From Lachnospiraceae bacterium (GTDB lineage: Bacteria; Bacillota; Clostridia; Lachnospirales; Lachnospiraceae), in the NCBI GenBank assembly GCA_017470735.1, contig JAFUYB010000012.1, positions 1 through 37,947 on the forward strand: DNA of 37,947 nucleotides, in the 5' to 3' direction. The notes under the pieces are model-generated. The model worked only from the letters and a program-made list of their open reading frames with translations, made no database searches and was not told where the DNA came from. Shown here in pieces: positions 37,481 through 37,947 of this stretch; position 1 is the first letter of the stretch, and each line of letters opens with the position of its first letter. Position numbers and translations under genes: made by a program.

Positions 37481-37813
37481 TCAGACTTCCATTTCCACAT
37501 ACTTCCCAATCAATCCACCGTCCCTTTCGAGCATGTCCAGATACCGGCAGGCAAGACCGTCCGGCGTCTTTTTTCCGTTTTCCCACGAAGATACGGCGGA
37601 CACCGATACGCCGATGGCATCCGCGAACTCCCTCTGGGAAAGGTTTGCTTTCTCCCTCAGTTCCTTTATCTCGTCTGGGCTCGGCGGGTTTGTCGGGAGT
37701 ACATGATAAGTCTGTCCTTTTTTGCCTGCATGGACGGTGTAGCGGCCGTCCGTGTCAATGCCGGTAAGGATGTTGGTGCTGTTTATTCTCGGGGGATTCT
37801 GAATTAGTGTCAT
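37481..37813 (-). CDS. XRE/MqsA-type HTH protein
   Basis: A 110-residue protein with about 45 N-terminal residues (containing KKGQTYHVLP) and one HTH: DEIKELREKANLSQREFADA, then IGVSVSAVSSWENGKKTPDG. This resembles the C-terminal HTH half of MqsA/HigA-type antitoxins. GAGGAGG is seven bases before the ATG. It is clearly related to the downstream tandem-HTH protein: both share YxxLP, DEIK, QREFAD and a WE(N/Q)G turn. No toxin is adjacent inside the window. A partner could lie to the right, but the remaining 134 bases hold no gene. Confidence 0.8.
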   Translation of the reverse strand: MTLIQNPPRINSTNILTGIDTDGRYTVHAGKKGQTYHVLPTNPPSPDEIKELREKANLSQREFADAIGVSVSAVSSWENGKKTPDGLACRYLDMLERDGGLIGKYVEMEV

Positions 37814-37947
37814 GGGGTGTCCTCCTCGTATAATATCAAGCCTCTGCTTTAATGTATATCAGCTCTTTATGTCGTTTTTTAGAATACAAAATCTTCCTTG
37901 CACCGATACTGATATGGTTATTATAACCTCACATTTCCCATTTCACC

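Noticed and set aside
37338-37586. 82-codon minus-strand ORF overlapping the HTH gene
   Set aside because: Half of it is the shadow of the HTH coding sequence; only the 39-bp repeat part is of interest and is reported separately.
37814-37947. Gene at the right edge
   Set aside because: No open frame with a ribosome site; A+T-rich, probably the promoter region of the HTH gene.

Overview
The window reads as chromosomal DNA of an anaerobic Gram-positive Clostridia, most likely Lachnospiraceae. The grounds are the gene order mutS-mutL-miaA / radC-mreBCD-mrdA-minC-rodA-mgsA, strong AAGGAGG-type ribosome sites, sigma-A promoters, a CIRCE/HrcA operator, a giant 2-hydroxyacyl-CoA dehydratase activase and an endonuclease-type MutL. 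Genus is not resolved from sequence alone.

Layout. 1-3.7 kb: exonuclease III (+), then glutaminyl-tRNA synthetase and a rhomboid-fold membrane protein (-). 3.8-8.06 kb: a 1420-residue activase fusion. 8.07-11.4 kb: a small XRE regulator divergent from an MBOAT O-acyltransferase and a DHHW/AlgJ-like partner, with two near-identical palindromes in the control region. 11.4-12.1 kb: a hicAB toxin-antitoxin module with an operator inside its promoter. 12.2-17.0 kb: GNAT and DnaQ-like exonuclease (-), an HD-GYP-like membrane protein (+) and CIRCE-controlled htpG (+). 17.2-34 kb: a long minus-strand housekeeping block: a small P-loop protein, DD-carboxypeptidase, mgsA, rodA, minC, PBP2, mreDCB, radC, a methionine gamma-lyase-family enzyme, miaA, mutL and mutS. 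34.1-35.7 kb: an FAD oxidoreductase. 35.7-37.9 kb: an accessory tail with a PD-(D/E)XK (Rpn-like) nuclease gene between 34-bp direct repeats, and two related HTH genes.

How the genes fit together. The mre-mrdA-minC-rodA-dacF block supplies the elongation machinery for lateral wall synthesis, plus a division-site gene. minD and minE, normally between minC and rodA in this conserved cluster, are absent, and MinC has lost the RSGQ motif that contacts MinD. The MBOAT/DHHW pair probably O-acylates an exported polymer under control of the divergent XRE protein.

The most interesting items are: (1) the orphan, motif-altered MinC; (2) the twin palindromes, one filling the -35/-10 spacer of the acyltransferase promoter; (3) the nuclease cassette bounded by 34-bp repeats with covarying hairpins; (4) an HTH gene whose true start lies upstream of an in-frame amber codon; (5) two fused activase half-sites in one chain. 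No CRISPR array, tRNA, rRNA, insertion sequence or prophage was seen. No gene-free stretch exceeds 300 bases.
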